DNA of 64,000 bases from Alphaproteobacteria bacterium (lineage in GTDB: Bacteria; Myxococcota_A; UBA796; GCA-2862545): positions 124,001-188,000 of the forward strand of contig JACKEP010000009.1 of NCBI GenBank assembly GCA_020632915.1, written 5' to 3'. The position numbers were made by a program, and so were the translations under genes. The notes below the pieces were generated by a model. That model ran no database searches, was not told where the DNA came from, and was given only the letters and a program-made list of their open reading frames with translations. Shown piece after piece: positions 62,733-64,000 of this stretch; position 1 is the first letter of the stretch; the number at the start of each line of letters is the position of its first letter.

Positions 62733-64000
62733 ATGGACCGTCGAACCTTCCTCATCGGGATGAGCGGGCTGGCCGGGGCCGCGGCGTGGTCGCCGCGCGT
62801 CGTGGCCGCCGAACCCGTGTACCACGTCGTGTACCCGGGCTCGACGACCCGCGAGGAGGCCCGGGACTTCCTCGAGGCCATCGCCGGTCAGCTCGGCCCC
62901 GACGTGGCCGCCCACCTCCAGGTCGCGCGCAGCGGCGACGCCTTCGTGGTCATCTACGATCGCAGCGGCGTCCGCGAGCCCCACGACAAGGCCCAGGCCG
63001 TCGACGTGGCCCGTCGCCACGACGACCTGCTTCGCGCAGCCCTCGACGAGGATCGCGTCTTCGCCGCGGTGATCGGCTCCGACGAGCTCACCGACGTCTG
63101 GAACATCCGCTACGGCGCCCCCGGCACGAAGGCCGACCTCCAGGCGCGGTTCGACACCGTCGCGCGCATGCTGGGCGACGGCGTCGCCAAGGCCCTCGTC
63201 ATCGAGCAGATCGACGGCGACGTGCACCAGCTCGTGTACAAGCGCATGGGCGACCAGGCCTCCACCGACAAGGTCGCCGCCCACCACGCGAGCCTGCTGC
63301 GCCGCGACGGCATCGGCGCCACCGCCGTCCCCGACGCGTTCTTCGAGATCACGTTCGACGGGTCCAGCGACCCCGGCGACGCCGCACCCGTGGCCTGCGC
63401 CACCGCCGAGGCCGTCGAAGCCGTCGACACCGGGGAAGCCGGCGACGCCCCGCTGGTGGCGGCCCACGCCGTCGACCAGGCGCCGCTGGGCGAACAGATC
63501 AACGACCGCGTGCAGGATCTGCGCCGCCGCGGTCAGGTCAGCAGCGTCGAGCGCACGGCGTGGGTGGTCTACGACCTCGTCGCCGAGCAGACGCTCGCCG
63601 CGATCAACGCCGATCGCCCGATGCAGGCCGCGTCGATGATCAAGCCGTTCGTGGCGCTGGCCTTCTTCCACCAGGTCAGCAAGGGCCGCCTGGTCTACGG
63701 CAGCACGTCCACCTCGCACGTCGAGCGCATGATCCGCGACTCGAGCAACACCTCCACCAACTGGGTGATGAAGGCCGTGGGCGGGCCGGCGGCGTGCCAG
63801 CGCATCCTCGACCAGGCTTACGGCTCGATCGCGCGCAACGTCCGCATCGTCGAGTACATCCCCGCGGGCGGCTGCACCTACCGCAACCTGTCCAGCGGCA
63901 ACGACTACGTCCGGCTGCTCAAGGCGCTGTGGCACGACGACGTGCCCTACGCCAAGGAGCTGCGCCGGGTGATGAACCTGCCCGGGCCTGATCGCCTGTT
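62733..64000 (+). CDS. Class A beta-lactamase-like serine hydrolase (3' partial)
   Basis: Starts at 62733 with a Tat-type signal (MDRRTFLIGMSGLAGAAAW). The N-terminal ~250 residues carry two similar alpha/beta repeats (YHVVYPGSTTREEARDFL, HDDLLRAALDEDRVF). The C-terminal domain has the penicillin-binding fold: Ser301-x-x-Lys304 (SMIK) and Ser337-Ser338-Asn339 (the SxN motif, in DSSNTSTNW). The KTG motif would lie beyond the window edge. Not necessarily an antibiotic resistance enzyme; could be a D,D-peptidase or esterase. Divergent from the HtrA protease gene. Confidence 0.75.
   Translation, partial: MDRRTFLIGMSGLAGAAAWSPRVVAAEPVYHVVYPGSTTREEARDFLEAIAGQLGPDVAAHLQVARSGDAFVVIYDRSGVREPHDKAQAVDVARRHDDLLRAALDEDRVFAAVIGSDELTDVWNIRYGAPGTKADLQARFDTVARMLGDGVAKALVIEQIDGDVHQLVYKRMGDQASTDKVAAHHASLLRRDGIGATAVPDAFFEITFDGSSDPGDAAPVACATAEAVEAVDTGEAGDAPLVAAHAVDQAPLGEQINDRVQDLRRRGQVSSVERTAWVVYDLVAEQTLAAINADRPMQAASMIKPFVALAFFHQVSKGRLVYGSTSTSHVERMIRDSSNTSTNWVMKAVGGPAACQRILDQAYGSIARNVRIVEYIPAGGCTYRNLSSGNDYVRLLKALWHDDVPYAKELRRVMNLPGPDRL

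Noticed and set aside
62733..64000. A resistance-type beta-lactamase
   Set aside because: SxxK and SxN are shared by many penicillin-binding-fold hydrolases; the long N-terminal repeats and missing (out of window) KTG do not support that claim.

Overview
The window is a very GC-rich (roughly 70-75% in coding stretches), gene-dense bacterial chromosome segment. The organism is a Gram-negative-type diderm: it encodes a TonB-dependent outer-membrane receptor ending in Phe, an S46 periplasmic peptidase, an HtrA protease and about fourteen Sec/lipobox lipoproteins. Many of these lipoproteins carry Asp-Thr-rich linkers (DTD, VDTD) just after the lipid-anchored Cys. That style, the GldA/GldFG-like/DUF4340 export operon, the stand-alone type I polyketide synthase and the GC content together suggest Myxococcota or a related former deltaproteobacterial lineage. 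This is inference; there is no rRNA in the window.

Layout. 1-12.98 kb: housekeeping and scattered metabolism (Tim44-like/zinc ribbon fragment, MazG-like pyrophosphohydrolase, lipase-like lipoprotein, Uup, START protein, a LysR regulator divergent from a TauE/SafE permease, S46 peptidase, metallophosphoesterase, class III aminotransferase, a hydrolase-like lipoprotein that has lost its Ser nucleophile). 13.1-18.8 kb: a single 1885-residue polyketide synthase, KS-AT-KR-ACP-ACP-ACP, ending in a predicted membrane anchor. 19-29.4 kb: TrmO, several lipoproteins, a regulator/lipoprotein pair, an SDR, and a minus-strand run of thioesterase, TPP-dependent lyase, long-form GAPDH and lipoprotein coupled by ATGA/GTGA overlaps. 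29.4-36.2 kb: AEC transporter, P1 peptidase, histidine phosphatase, class V aminotransferase, SRPBCC protein, a DTD lipoprotein and a one-heme cytochrome c. 36.3-41.1 kb: a tightly overlapped ABC operon in which an ABC-2 permease is fused to a GldG-like periplasmic domain and followed by a DUF4340 protein. 41.2-50.7 kb: alpha/beta hydrolase, tRNA-Leu(GAG), a second lipase-like lipoprotein, an M20 peptidase, lipoproteins and an ABC-2 ATPase/permease pair.

From about 50,675 to 53,905 the sequence is full of small indels that break every gene it touches (end of the ABC permease, clpP, one or more lipoprotein-like genes, start of the TonB receptor), although the protein similarity continues from frame to frame. 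The edges are abrupt and fall inside genes that are otherwise clean, so this looks like an uncorrected patch of assembly rather than gene decay. 55.5-64 kb is clean again: a membrane protein, a metallophosphoesterase, an aldehyde dehydrogenase, an HD-domain protein, a secreted protein, an HtrA-type protease and, running off the window, a Tat-type exported class A beta-lactamase-like serine hydrolase.

The best candidate for an undescribed system is the membrane-anchored polyketide synthase. The TPP lyase/thioesterase pair, the nucleophile-less hydrolase and the lipoprotein repertoire are secondary leads. No CRISPR array, insertion sequence, integrase or prophage was seen.
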